Of a stretch of 62,626 bases of DNA, positions 40,800-52,581 are shown one piece after another. The number at the start of each line of letters is the position of its first letter. Position 1 is the first letter of the stretch. The notes under the pieces are model-generated. The model had not been told where the DNA came from. It saw only the letters and a program-made list of their open reading frames with translations, and did no database searches. The DNA comes from Tritrichomonas foetus (lineage: Eukaryota; Parabasalia; Tritrichomonadida; Tritrichomonadidae), in NCBI GenBank assembly GCA_001839685.1, contig MLAK01000551.1:46657-109282 (forward strand). Direction: 5' to 3'. Position numbers and translations under genes: made by a program.

Positions 40800-41780
40800 A
40801 TGTTCGAAGCTGAAGATCTTTGTCTTATTTCCACACCAGCATGGAACATCGATGCATCAACTACTCCATGTACGTGTAGCGACTTTTGTCCCGACGGCAA
40901 TTTTGTGGCATATTCCAATCAACCAGGCGTGCTTTCAATTGTATCAACATATTTCGGTGAAGAAAAGAACCGCTTCACACAAAATCTTACGACTTTTCCA
41001 TTGACGAGTTGCCACTTTCATCCAAGCGAACCCGATTTTGTACTCACGACTTCGAAAGACGGCTTCATTTTTCTATATAACTATGAATCAGGTGAATGCC
41101 CACTTTTAACGCGCCATTTGGGTAGTAACCTTCTTGCAATGTGTATCGACTGTCTCGGTGAAACTTTCGCAATCGCTTGTGCCGACGGATCGATTCGATT
41201 ATACGATATCGAAAATATGACTCGAACAAAAGCGCTTGTCAAAATGACACAACGTGTAGCTACATCTCAAGTCAATAACATCTACAGCGTCGTTTTTCAT
41301 CCAGAAGATTCAAATATTATTGCGACAGCTGGATGGAACGATAGAGTTTTTATTTGGGATATTCGAAGTGGCAATCCAGAAAGATACATCGCTGGACCAC
41401 ATATTCGAGGTGATGGCGTTGATTTTCGAAACGACTGCATAGTTACAGCTTCAGCACGTGAAAAGAAACAAATCGAAGTTTTTGACTATGGAACTGGCAA
41501 AAAAGTGCGAGAAATAATGTGGGATGTGAATAGGGCAAACGGATCATGTACAGTGAATACATTGAAGATTGCAAGAAATGGCTTGGATTTGATTGTTGGT
41601 GGAATTGGTTCGCCTTATGCACAAATTTTTGAATTCACAAGTGGAAGAATCATTGGACAAACAGGGAAAATGGGAAACTCAATTTCTTCTGTGGCTGTTT
41701 CACCTTATGGTTCATCATTCTTCTATGGAACTGAGAATGGTGATTCTGCCTGCCAAATGATTCGCGTCAAACCAAAATAG
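40800..41780 (+). CDS. WD40-repeat protein
   Basis: 326 aa from ATG 40800; the preceding in-frame codon is TTG and is not used. Six to seven WD40 blades can be traced: FCPDGNFVAYSNQPGVLSIV, CHFHPSEPDFVLTTSKDGFIFLYN, DGSIRLYDIE, VVFHPEDSNIIATAGWNDRVFIWDIRSG, an FDYGTGKKV blade, and a final AVSPYGSSFFYGTENG. This is the length of a single seven-bladed propeller with no extra domain. Such propellers are scaffolds in protein or RNA complexes. The composition is less AT-rich than neighbours, suggesting a well-expressed conserved gene. I cannot name the orthologue. Confidence 0.88.
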   Translation: MFEAEDLCLISTPAWNIDASTTPCTCSDFCPDGNFVAYSNQPGVLSIVSTYFGEEKNRFTQNLTTFPLTSCHFHPSEPDFVLTTSKDGFIFLYNYESGECPLLTRHLGSNLLAMCIDCLGETFAIACADGSIRLYDIENMTRTKALVKMTQRVATSQVNNIYSVVFHPEDSNIIATAGWNDRVFIWDIRSGNPERYIAGPHIRGDGVDFRNDCIVTASAREKKQIEVFDYGTGKKVREIMWDVNRANGSCTVNTLKIARNGLDLIVGGIGSPYAQIFEFTSGRIIGQTGKMGNSISSVAVSPYGSSFFYGTENGDSACQMIRVKPK

Positions 41781-42208
41781 TCACTTTTTTCTTCATTCAT
41801 TCATATTTAATTACCACTTAGAATATGAGATTTTTTCATGCTTTTTTTCCAAAACAAATCAGTAGAAATTCAATATACTCAGATATAGCAGCTATATGGC
41901 AAATATGAATATCGACGAAAATTCAAGAATGCCAGAAGTTTCTTTCTTGTCAAATTCTAATGCGATCATCATAATTGGAATTTTCACATTCTTTTCATTA
42001 TAGTTGAAAACTACAATTTATGCATATTTAAGCTTCATACAATGCATAATATGATATTAAAAAGCAATTACATGAAAATTTATTGGTGATAACTTTTTAC
42101 TCATTGTGTTTGAACATAGACCTATCACGGGCTTAATTATCATATTTAATTTCATTGATACTGTTTCATTTTGACAATATAATATCTATGAAAAAATGAA
42201 CAGACTTA
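41781..42208. other. Intergenic, nothing seen
   Basis: AT-rich spacer between convergent WD40 and broken surface-protein loci. Confidence 0.5.
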
Positions 42209-42911
42209 TCACATTTTCAATGTCATTACATCTCCATTGAAGAGGAGATAATATTGTGTGGCTGTTGTTCCTGCCCAGATTAAATCATCTTGTGTTGTTG
42301 AATTTGGTGGTTTTGTAGCAATTACTTCTGATGTTTGAACATATGGTTCTAGTGTACTTTCCGGCGTTGTATCAGGAGCCAATGTTGGAACATATACATC
42401 TTTACAGTTGTCACAGTTGAAAATCATCTTTTAGTTACTTTTCCACGTCTAAGCTGTAATGAAAATGATTCTGATGCATCAAAGCAACTTCCTGCTCGTA
42501 AATTAAGTGTTCCTTCAGCTGTTGATATGATGTGAATTAATGATTGATCAGATGTTCCTTTGTGCGTGAAGCAACATTTTGTGAATGTACAATGAGCCTT
42601 ATCAGATATTCCTGTAAATGCAATTTTGTATTCTGCTGCTTGACGTGTGAAATCAAATTTACATTGATCGATAACCTCTAATCCTTTGTAATTAAGATAT
42701 AATATAGACTGGTTGCTTAGTAACAGTGCATAAAGCCCCACTCATCATCATCATTTTGACTCACTGCAGTGATCTTTTGAATCGTACATTCTTCAACAGT
42801 AACATACTCTTGAAACTCTGTGAATAAGAAGCAGAATATGTTGTTACTATTCTTGATGGTGTAATGACTAATTTTTGGGTTACATGAAACTTCGCATATC
42901 AATATCTCCAA
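42209..42911 (-). pseudogene. Broken putative surface/beta-helix protein
   Basis: Three consecutive minus-strand fragments (42911-42717, 42741-42424, 42427-42209) continue one another with one-base or few-base overlaps, so one coding region is broken by two frameshifts. The first two parts show short hydrophobic beta-strand-like repeats with paired cysteines (CTIQKIT, CFTHKGTSDQSLIHI, GSCFD), as in right-handed beta-helix surface proteins. The last part has NCDNC and a Thr/Pro-rich, stalk-like segment (PDTTPESTLEP), then ends without a membrane helix. I infer a decayed member of a surface-protein family; no family name is certain. No ATG or signal peptide is visible at the 5' end, so it is probably truncated too. 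Confidence 0.55.
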
Positions 42912-43914
42912 GTTAAAATTATTTTTTCATATTATTATTCATAAGATCAATATTCCTTTCACCAAAAATGGAATGTTATTTTATTTTTCACACATTGCTG
43001 TAACGAAAATAGGATAGAATTACATGTGAATTTTAATATGCTTCATGATATCAAGGTTAAGAATTTTATTTCCTACATCAGAATATGAAGTTAAATATTT
43101 TTACCGTTTTATATATGATAATCTTTTTTTCAGATCAAAAAGTAAGAAATATGACCAAAACTTAAGCCATAATTGCATTTACACCTTTGTAATTGACCGA
43201 ATTTGGTTGTAATCTTTTTTCAAGCTGGGTCTTAATGCAGAGTTATAGAAACAGTAGTCAATTTATTTGAAAAAAGCAAATCAATAACATTTTGTGCTTT
43301 GATAAATTAATCTAGACAAATTTTAATCAACTTGAGAATCGAAATGCAAAAGCAATTGAGCATGATACTAAAGCTATTCTCTTGATGATACTAACTCAGT
43401 ATTTCAACATTTCTTCACTTCTCAAATGCATTACTTTTTGGAATAAATATTCTGAGATTATTATATTAATACACTCTGATACAAATCAAATCATTTATTC
43501 CAGTCGCAAAAGGACATCGATACAAACAATATATGAATGAAACTCAAAACAGTGTCGCGAAATCTATATAGATATTAGAATTCTAGGACAGTCCTAGAAT
43601 AGATTCAGCTGATTCCAAATGCTGTAGATTTTCTTTCTTCTTATACACGCTCAAAACTATATTTATATTTTCGAATTTAGAATGAATTAATGAAAATATG
43701 AAATATTCACTCTCCTTTTTTGGAAAATAGATTTGATTATTTGAGTATCATTTTGAAAAAAGATTTTCTTTCTTCTCGTAACTTTTTAGAATCGAATAAT
43801 CCTATTTTAAATTCTATTTACAAATAATTTATACTAATATTTATTATATTTTAACATTAAAGCCGTTCTTTCATCTATAATATTTCTATTTCATTAATGG
43901 CAAGCTGTATAAAA
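42912..43914. other. Intergenic, no gene supported
   Basis: About 1 kb AT-rich DNA. Interrupted plus-strand frames near 43300-43540 look vaguely protein-like, but I could not identify a family or a continuous series. Nothing else seen. Confidence 0.45.
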
Positions 43915-44695
43915 TCACTGGTTGGAGTTCACCACAATTGGCCTGTTGGACATCTCCGCAATTTTCTGATCGAGGAAACTAAAAATGTCGCTTTGAACCC
44001 CAATATGAGAACCGTCATGAATTTGACCAATTATATGGTCAATTGACTCAAGCACGACATGTTGCCTGAATTTTGGAGGACTTGTTACTATTTGGTCGCT
44101 CACTAAATTGGAAGGAGAAATTTGGTTCGCGTATGTCATTTGGTGATTTACTTGGTTAGAAATTTGACCATTCATGAGGTTATTTGGATTCGTAAAAGTA
44201 TTGGAAAACATTTGATGGCTTGTAATATTTGAAATCTGGTTGGAAAGTGGAGCTACTTCGTTATATCGACTATTTGGAGTATTTAAAGTGGTCGCCAAAG
44301 GTGGTAACTGTTCAGGATGGACAAAATGCCGATTATGGCCTGAAATTTGATAATTGGTCGAAAAACAGTTTGATTGATGAGAATTGAGTGTATATTTGGC
44401 CGAAAGAGTCGATTCGATTTGTAGCTCATTCTTATGTTTTTGAATTGTGTTTTCGTTTTCCTTAAGACTTATTGAAGTTTCGTGATCAATTAAATTTTGT
44501 GCGTTGGAATTGATGGAAATGTCGGTTTGATTAGAATTTGACACTTTGATTAGAATTTGACACTTTGATCGTATTATTTATGAGATTTCGAATAATGCCA
44601 AGTGCTCGCTCAAGGTCGACTGGCGAAATGTCTGGTTTCCGTTCAATAATGTAAGCTTTGCCGACATCAACGAGTGGCGAGGTGCAGCTTTCCAT
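43915..44695 (-). pseudogene. Unassigned gene frameshifted by a 19-bp tandem duplication
   Basis: From the ATG at 44693-44695, 54 codons (including VDVGKAYIIERKPDISPVDL) run into a stop at 44531-44533. A 19-bp unit, TTTGATTAGAATTTGACAC on the plus strand, is present twice in tandem (44526-44544, 44545-44563) exactly at the break. Without one unit the frame joins to the downstream 208 codons, giving 253 codons in all; 781 minus 19 divides by three. The N-terminus is a compact, less AT-rich domain; the middle is Asn/Gln/Ser-rich (NQISNITSHQM, GQISNQVNHQM); the C-terminus is a conserved-looking helix pair (IDHIIGQIHDGSHIG..SDIFSFLDQKIAEM). I do not recognise the family. Its composition suggests a functional gene until recently. 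Confidence 0.75.
44526..44569. repeat. 19-bp tandem duplication causing a frameshift
   Basis: Two perfect copies of TTTGATTAGAATTTGACAC followed by a six-base partial copy. Perfect identity implies recent origin. It lies inside a coding region and shifts its frame. Confidence 0.9.
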
Positions 44696-47058
44696 AATTT
44701 ATTTGTATTCAAAATTTGAAAACGTATCAGAATTTTTTTATTTTGATATTAGCTTTCAATTGATATCTGAATACATTTCATTTAATATTTTAAAAGAGCA
44801 TTCAATTGTCTTATAGTCTATAGAAATTAATTGATATTAATAAATCAAAATAAAAAAAATCTTTAGATTTTTTCTATTGTCTCTTTCAAAGTAATAGAAA
44901 TAAATTGAATGTTATCAATCTTTTTTATCATAATTCAATATTTTCTGTAGTATCGAGAGAATTGATGAGAGATTGTCAAATCATTAAGATAGCAAATGTA
45001 ATAATAGGTTCCTATAAAGAATGCAAAAATGTTAATAAGAATATCATATCAAACAAGACTTGAAATTTTCACTTTTCTGATGCAACTACAGAAAATTGTG
45101 TGTTTTCATGTTTATCCTGAGGGTAAGATTGAAAAATAATGTAGTCATGATGAAAAGCAGAGGATTCCAAAAAATATCTGTTTTAGTCAGGAACTGGGAC
45201 GATTTTATGATTGATTATACAACCACTCAGAATTGAAAAAGCTTCACGATTGAATAATTAAATTCAATTGATATTGAATTTAACTTTTTAATTACTAATA
45301 CTTTCATTGGTATTGAAACATGCAGAAATATTTGAATATAATAAAAAAATTTCAAAGTAATGGTCTCAAAATTTTCAGATAATAATATTGATTTCATTTT
45401 TACTAGTTTCACGTTTTTCAGTACGTTAAGAATTAAAAATCATCTAAAAACGAAAGACTTTGTTTAACCTTAGAAGAAAGAGCGAATATCCAAAAAAATT
45501 GTTGGAATGAAAGAGAAATACAATTTCTATAGTATTGAAAACGCTTTTCAATTATGGATCAAAATTTTTCATTCAAAAATGAAAAATAAGAATATTTTGT
45601 TTATGCTATTTTTCCAGAATCTAAATTATTTTGCATATCGACTGCCCTAAGAAAGAAATAAGATTAAAAATCTTTTTCGGTAATGTGAAAATAACGTCTT
45701 TGAATTTTTTTCTACTATTTTATCTCATTTAATATCTGGTTTATTTGTGATTTAATAGTGTATAAATATATTGAATATGAAACATCAATTATATTATTTA
45801 AAGATAGCTTTATTAAAGAATATTAACAAAGATATGATTCCGCAAAGAAAAAGTATTGTCTTATCTCAAAATTGATTTCTAACAGACATGAAAAGAAATA
45901 ATGATGTATTTCGTTTTTGTAGCAGATAAATTACTTTATTAGCTAATCATTAAAATTAAATTTTTAAAATAAAGCAAATTATTGAAGAATGAAAGATTTG
46001 ATCTAATATAAAAGTTGTTGAAAACGATTCCAAGTGATTTTATCGAGTATATAGAATTTTATAAATTCTTTGATTTTATTATAATATATGTTATCTTAAC
46101 CCAAACCTAGATAAATGAACGAATATTTTGAACAATTTTCCTCAATTTTATAAATCAAACAACTTTTTCAATTCTACATTATGATCTCTTTCATTTTCAT
46201 ATTCAAAAATGATTTATTTCCTTGACACAATCTATTCAATATACTCAATATTTTTATTATTACACCACAATAATTTCTGATAATTTCAATTTTGAATAGA
46301 TCGGATAATCCGAGTAAATGGTTGGAATACTCTTTCCCTGATTTATTTTAGAAATACTCATGTCTTAGGAATAGCCAATTCAAAGCCAATCATATTCATC
46401 ATAAATAAAGTCATTTTCTTGTTCAAATGATGATTCCGGAGAAAAAAATCTCCTCTTTTGTTTTTTACAAAGTGATAAATTTATTCAATTATGGATTTAC
46501 AAAAAGAACTCATTGGTATAATTTGCCAAAAGCGTCAAAGTTTTGTCAACGATAATTTAAACGGTCGCTCTCGTTTCACATATCTACTTTTTCTGCCTTT
46601 TGGAAGATATTATTTATTGACTCAAAAAGACTATTTTTCGATCATAATCAATCATTTTTGAATATAAATGTGAAATGGCACGATTTAATAACATTGTTCT
46701 TCGATCCCAACTTCTTTAGATATTCTATTTTTATATCTTGTTGACTTTGAAATTGAAAAGTTTATTGTCATTTAATTCTTCAACTCTCTTGCTATACACA
46801 AAATATCATCAAAATGAATATTTCACAAGACAATAAAATTGAGTTTCAAGAAATCATAAAAATTACTACATCATAAAATAAAAATTATCAGCAATAACAC
46901 AATGATAATTTCATATATTAATTTTTAAAAATAAATAAATAAAAAGATGATTCATTTTTTCAGCTTTTTTCAATTTCCTCTCCAAAAGAAAATGAAATCC
47001 AATTCCAAACTCTGATAAAAAATAAAAAAGCTTTTTTTTTTAATAGAAATTTTATATA
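44696..47058. other. Long intergenic region, no gene seen
   Basis: About 2.4 kb of very AT-rich DNA with only short, motif-less frames (for example 61 codons at 45227-45412 on the minus strand). I found no tRNA-like box pair, repeat array or protein relic that I could support. It is the largest empty stretch in the window. Confidence 0.5.
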
Positions 47059-50000
47059 TTAAATCACAATAAAAAATGTCTTCATTAAACCTTTTCCTTT
47101 CACTTGAATTTCCCCTCTTTCTTTGATCTTGAAATCCAGATACTTTATTGCATCATATGTCGCCATTGAAATTTGAATATGACCTGGTAAAGAACTAGAA
47201 TTCATCCTAGACGCGACATTCACTGGATCACCTAAGATATCAAAAACTGGTCGAGTTTTACCCAAAATTCCACAATTAATTGGACCACCGAGATTTACGC
47301 CGCAAGTAATATTCATATTTATGTCCATTTCCTCTGAAAGTCTGTTTACTATATTCATTAATCGAACTGCATATCGAAGCATTACTTCAGCTGAATTTAC
47401 AGATGAATCATTGAACAATCCAGCAACAACCATATAAATATGACCAATGATTTTAATTTTGGTGATTTGTGGAAATTCCTTTAATTCTTTGTCATATTCA
47501 GAATATAGTATATTCAGGAATTTCATAACACCTTTTGCATCCATGTCTCGAATAAGATCAGACCAATTTGATACAGATGTAAACATTACTGTTGCAGATT
47601 GAACTTCAAAAGAAATATCCGTTTCATCATCATTCATTCTTCGAATAATTGATGGTGGAAGTAAAGAACTGACTAATTCCATACTTTTCCTCTTTTCACT
47701 TTCAACCAACGCTTCTTGGAAATGTTCAGCTGTACGATCATAAAATGAACAAGAATAAGAAATGATTTCAGGTGCACGATCAGTTGATCGGCCTTCATCA
47801 ATTTGTGCAGCAATATGAATACCTAAATAGATAACTTGATTATTATTTCCCATAATTGATGAAGATGTACTGAATTGAAGTGAACCGTTTCTGCCATGTA
47901 ATATTTTGGTAATTTCACTATCAAATTGATGGAACCATTTAACTTTGTTACTTTCGAACAAGCGTTCTGTAAAAACTTCACGTAGGTTTTTATCTTTGAG
48001 CTCCGGTTCTTTTAGGAATTGTGCTGCTGCTTTATTGTTCATTTTAATATTCATTAGATTATCTGTAATAATTAAGCCACATTTTGATTCTTCGATAATG
48101 TAATCAATTTGTACATTACTTTTGTTTAAAAGAGCATTTGCATCATTTGCTTTTGATTTTGAAGTTAGCATACCAGATATCCATTTTGTTACTGTTTGAG
48201 AACTTAAAAGAACATCAGGAGGCAATAAAAGAAGCATAGATCGTGCAGTTTTTATTTGCCTTATAACATTTAAAAACATTGGAATCAGAATAGAAAAGAA
48301 CATAATGAATAAAAGAACAATATTAGTGACATAAAAAATAATTATTATATATTTTTCATTTGTATCGCTATCATTGGTCTTTTTAATAAGTAATTCTCGA
48401 CCATCTATAAAATATTGTGCTAAATGTGCAAAAATAACATGTTCAAAGTGATAAACAAAATCATCTTCGAAGCTAAAATATACTGTTTCATCTGAAACAT
48501 TCACCAAAAATCTGGCAATGTCTTGATAAAGTCGAATTTGTGAATCACAACTATTATGAAAATAAACACTATGTAGTAATCCTCCTTCAACTGGATAAAT
48601 ACTTAGGTTTGGATTTACGATATCTGTTGATAATGCGAAATGTTTCAATATATCATAATCAATGAGAAGTCCAGGTTTGAAACCAGAAGAACCAGTTCCA
48701 TATAAGAGACCATTAAAGTTAATCAAAAATCTATTAGCGAAATATTGTGTCTTAATTTTCAATTCTGGAAGTGTCCAATTTAATATTGGTTTTTGAGCAA
48801 AAAGTTCTTGGAAATAAATATAAGAAGCTGTTGCAGTTGCTGAAACACGAATCGCTTTGAAATATGATGCAGCTAAATCCATAATGGCTTCTATTGTAGA
48901 AATATAATATAAATCGATAGCTAATGTCAATGCAGTAGAAGACATAAGAGTCAAACAAAACCAGAATAAAAATTGTGAAAAAACACCTGCACTATCTTTA
49001 GAAATAGTTGAAAGAGATTCAGCCATTTTTTCATAAGTAAAACTTCGATTATTTTCTGTTGTTCCTGAAGATTTCATAGATTCTTTTATATTAGGGGCAT
49101 CATCTTTTTTTGTTTTGGCTCGATTAAAACGAAGATTAGACATTTCACTTTTGGACAATGTTGGAAAGATTTTCAAAATTTGATTTAATTCGCTTCTCAT
49201 GGTGAAGTACCCAGCAATTAACAAAGGTACAACAATGAGAAATGGTATGGCAAAAGTAAAAATTAAATAAATGTTTCCTGAGACTTTAAAATCATCTTTC
49301 CTGTCTAATAGATTGCTTTCAATTGCGGTTAAAAGTCTGTCCATGGAAAAATAAAAATTTTCGAAATTTTTAAAAATAGAAATTGCATCTTCATCTTTGG
49401 CAAAATTCACCCAATCATCTTTTTTTATCAAATTTTGGGTAGCTGAAATTAAGTAGGAAATAATATCATAAACAGTTACTTTCTGAACAGAGCTACCATA
49501 TATATATTCTACTGATTTTTCTGAACAGCTATCTTTAATAGCATCATGATTTCTACACAAGTCTAATATTTGTGATGATTGTTCTTTAACAATATCAATG
49601 TATTTATTAATTGATGGTAGGATTGCATCTTCTTCCACAAATTCTAATAGAACCGATAGTGGGGGACCTGTTTCTGGAATATAAGGACGAACTTTATCAA
49701 TATAATGTAAATTTTTTCTTCGTAATAATTGTGGTAATCGTCCCATGTTATATACAAAACTGCCTATTATTTCAGATGGTTTAAAATCGGCATGAAAATT
49801 ATTTACTAATGTTAAAGAAGCTATTGTTATCGCTGTCGGTATTACTAAATAAATGATTAAAGCCAAAAACATTAAAGAAAAGAATATCTTTTTTGTAGGT
49901 GATGCAACTGCTTGAATTACATCCTGTGCAGAAACATAAGGCTCCATTTTATCTAGATATTTTTTATCTACTTTTTCTTCATTTAATAAATTTGCTGTTG

Positions 50001-51771
50001 CGGATAAATCCATGTTCCCCTTTCTTATACGATTATAAAGTGTCTGGTATTCAACAGCTTTATGATAATCGGCGATTGAAAAATGATATATATTATTCAT
50101 TTCATGAACAACAATTGGAATATTAGGATAATTTCTTAAATTTCTTTCATAAAAACTCAAAGTTTGTTGAGTTTCGATTTCAATTTCTGGAATTAATCGC
50201 ATCATTATATCAGTTCTCGATTTTAATGCACTACCCCAAAATTCTCCCATTGTTCTATGTAAAGAATCATTCCTTTTCTTAGCTTTTGAAAGGGCTGTGA
50301 ATAACGGTTGGTTATTTGTTGAAAGTGCACCAAGTCTTAAATCATTGAACACTTGCATGAAATTTCTAATGTTGTTAAATGAATGCAATTTTCCAGCAGC
50401 TGTTTTTTGTGCAAGAAGAGTCATTTTTGGATCGATTGAAGAAGTTAAAGCTATTTGGCAATAGGATAATAAAACAAATTTCTCTGCAAATTTTGAAATG
50501 CACCAATTAATAAACTCTGTATCATTTATTTCTTCAATTCGAAACATGTAGCCAATTCGTATAGCGGAACTTAATTCTAAAGACGATCGAAATTCTAATA
50601 ATTCAAAATCATATATTTCATGTTGGTTATATAAATTAATTAAAAAACCATCTTGTGAATTATTTTCTTGTTCTTCATAATTATAAAAACATAGTTTACT
50701 TACAGTTTTCTTCATAATTTTCGTAAAAATAAATGAGTTTAATGGAATTGAGCCAACGAACAAAATTCCAGTAATAATTATATAATATAGAAAAGCACTT
50801 GGTAAATAAGCTGAAACTAAAGGAATGAGAGACAGCATTATATCTGCGAATAAAACAGATGTGATAATGCAATTAACAAATGGAGTGATGAAAATAAAGT
50901 GTGTTAATAATTTGTATATTAAATAACCAGCATAAGCAAAATGAAAAACACAATAAATGACTGAAGTCACCTGAATTGGAAATTCATTGAGAAGTGTTTG
51001 AAGAAAATTACTAATGAAGATTAAATATTGCCATTCCCAATCAAACGATATACAACAATACCAGACCTGCATGCAATCTTTAGTTCGAATTATTGGAGTT
51101 GATTGATATGTTATTGACGTGACATATGTCAAAATTAATGATAATGCACTTAATGGAACACCTAAAACGAAGAAAACAACACCAAAAGTGGTATCTTCAC
51201 CAAAAATTAGGGCACGAATGCCTCTAGCAACAACAAATCCACCATAGTTTATAAAAAATGGCAAAACGGCTTGGGAAATGACGATCCATGTTTTCATGAT
51301 GAATGTTGACGGATAAAGCTGCTTTTTGTAGGAAATGATGATGTACATGAAGAAAATGAAAATTGAAATGATGGCAATATTAAATTGAAGGTATATTGCA
51401 AGGGCTAGCTTGATATTATATGATGGCGGCAATAATTGATTGACGAAATTGAAAACTCTGATGACGCCGTAAACGGATTTAAGTGGGCCTGCTTCCTCGT
51501 TTGAATTTTTTGAGTATTCGACCAGCCCTGACCCAAAGGACGTAATTATTATCATCATGCTGATGAGAATGGCGCGGACAAGTCCAACCCAGGCCGAGGC
51601 GAAGTCGCATCTTGCTATATCTTGCGAAAACGTATCGAATGCCGCCCAGAAATTGTGTTGGCCTAGATTTTCTTGGAATTCTCTAAAATTTCCCATATTT
51701 TGAACAACTTTGCTTGTATCGATGCTGTACATTCTGGTATGCGAGCTTACGACGCTCCGATGGGTTTCCAT
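47059..51771 (-). CDS. Multi-pass membrane protein with PAS-like and adenylate/guanylate cyclase-like domain
   Basis: 1570 aa from the ATG at 51769-51771. Many hydrophobic segments occur: a cluster at about residues 60-375, then pairs around 630-665, 865-890, 960-985 and 1185-1215, the usual layout of the large trichomonad cyclase-like receptors. A PAS-like segment (SKCGLIITDNLMNIKMNNKAA) precedes a C-terminal class III cyclase domain (about 1388-1570). That domain has DPVNVASRM with the catalytic Asn and Arg, but both metal-binding aspartates are missing: MFTSVSNW (Ser1399) replaces the F-x-D pattern and IIGHIYMVV (His1444) replaces G-D-x-Y-M. His1444 is CAT, one base from GAT. The protein is therefore predicted unable to make cyclic nucleotides alone. 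It may be a sensor, a heterodimer partner, or in early decay, although the frame is fully open. Confidence 0.9.
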   Translation of the reverse strand: METHRSVVSSHTRMYSIDTSKVVQNMGNFREFQENLGQHNFWAAFDTFSQDIARCDFASAWVGLVRAILISMMIIITSFGSGLVEYSKNSNEEAGPLKSVYGVIRVFNFVNQLLPPSYNIKLALAIYLQFNIAIISIFIFFMYIIISYKKQLYPSTFIMKTWIVISQAVLPFFINYGGFVVARGIRALIFGEDTTFGVVFFVLGVPLSALSLILTYVTSITYQSTPIIRTKDCMQVWYCCISFDWEWQYLIFISNFLQTLLNEFPIQVTSVIYCVFHFAYAGYLIYKLLTHFIFITPFVNCIITSVLFADIMLSLIPLVSAYLPSAFLYYIIITGILFVGSIPLNSFIFTKIMKKTVSKLCFYNYEEQENNSQDGFLINLYNQHEIYDFELLEFRSSLELSSAIRIGYMFRIEEINDTEFINWCISKFAEKFVLLSYCQIALTSSIDPKMTLLAQKTAAGKLHSFNNIRNFMQVFNDLRLGALSTNNQPLFTALSKAKKRNDSLHRTMGEFWGSALKSRTDIMMRLIPEIEIETQQTLSFYERNLRNYPNIPIVVHEMNNIYHFSIADYHKAVEYQTLYNRIRKGNMDLSATANLLNEEKVDKKYLDKMEPYVSAQDVIQAVASPTKKIFFSLMFLALIIYLVIPTAITIASLTLVNNFHADFKPSEIIGSFVYNMGRLPQLLRRKNLHYIDKVRPYIPETGPPLSVLLEFVEEDAILPSINKYIDIVKEQSSQILDLCRNHDAIKDSCSEKSVEYIYGSSVQKVTVYDIISYLISATQNLIKKDDWVNFAKDEDAISIFKNFENFYFSMDRLLTAIESNLLDRKDDFKVSGNIYLIFTFAIPFLIVVPLLIAGYFTMRSELNQILKIFPTLSKSEMSNLRFNRAKTKKDDAPNIKESMKSSGTTENNRSFTYEKMAESLSTISKDSAGVFSQFLFWFCLTLMSSTALTLAIDLYYISTIEAIMDLAASYFKAIRVSATATASYIYFQELFAQKPILNWTLPELKIKTQYFANRFLINFNGLLYGTGSSGFKPGLLIDYDILKHFALSTDIVNPNLSIYPVEGGLLHSVYFHNSCDSQIRLYQDIARFLVNVSDETVYFSFEDDFVYHFEHVIFAHLAQYFIDGRELLIKKTNDSDTNEKYIIIIFYVTNIVLLFIMFFSILIPMFLNVIRQIKTARSMLLLLPPDVLLSSQTVTKWISGMLTSKSKANDANALLNKSNVQIDYIIEESKCGLIITDNLMNIKMNNKAAAQFLKEPELKDKNLREVFTERLFESNKVKWFHQFDSEITKILHGRNGSLQFSTSSSIMGNNNQVIYLGIHIAAQIDEGRSTDRAPEIISYSCSFYDRTAEHFQEALVESEKRKSMELVSSLLPPSIIRRMNDDETDISFEVQSATVMFTSVSNWSDLIRDMDAKGVMKFLNILYSEYDKELKEFPQITKIKIIGHIYMVVAGLFNDSSVNSAEVMLRYAVRLMNIVNRLSEEMDINMNITCGVNLGGPINCGILGKTRPVFDILGDPVNVASRMNSSSLPGHIQISMATYDAIKYLDFKIKERGEIQVKGKGLMKTFFIVI

Positions 51772-52581
51772 TTTTCCTCCTAAAAAACAAAAAAGTTCAA
51801 GAAGAAAAAAACCCTTTTCTTCTGATTCTTGAACTTTTTGAATCAAGGATCAAGTTGTCTATTTCAAAATTGAAAAAACCGCGAAAGAAAATGTTTTCTA
51901 AGAATTCGTTTGAATTTTTGATAATATGTATTAACATTAACACAAATTGGCATTCGATTTATTTTTTTTCATTATTTTTGAAAAGGAATTTATTTGAAAA
52001 ATTTAAAAAGTATATCAATTATTCAATACATTATTTTTAAATAAAATCAATCCGTTTAGAACAGCATCTCCTGAGATGGAAAACTAAAGTAAATGAATTC
52101 TTATTTTATTTCCGGCACAAAATCATTCTTGTTGTTAAAAAAAAAAACAGATTTTTTTCAATATCCGATCTTTCAATATTAGACTTTTTTGAAATGACTT
52201 TATTTTCAATCTCCAATTTTTCAAATTTCTGATTGAATTGCACATCATCGATTTTATCACAAAAATAATGCAAATGGGAAAGTATTGAAAAGTTATTGAA
52301 AAAGTTTTATCTTTGAGAGATGATTTAATTCGAAAATAATTATGAGAAGTACGTTAAATATGTCATTCAAATTTGAAAGCGCATTCAAGTAAATTCACTT
52401 TTTTAATTTGTTATATTTGATAGATTCTATTCAATTAGATCATAAAAATAAAAAAAAAAGTGAAAAAAGTGAAAAAAACAAGTCATTATTATTTCTACTA
52501 TGTACGATAAATATTGAGGAGACAGTGTAGCATATTATTGATATATATTATTGATATTTGCATTCACCAAATACAAAATGA
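51772..52581. other. Intergenic, no gene seen
   Basis: AT-rich spacer between two minus-strand genes. A plus-strand frame overlapping the cyclase 5' end is a shadow. Nothing else seen. Confidence 0.5.

Noticed and set aside
44696..47058. tRNA or small RNA genes in the long gene-free region
   Set aside because: No A-box/B-box pair or clear cloverleaf could be found by eye; a covariance-model search would be needed to decide.
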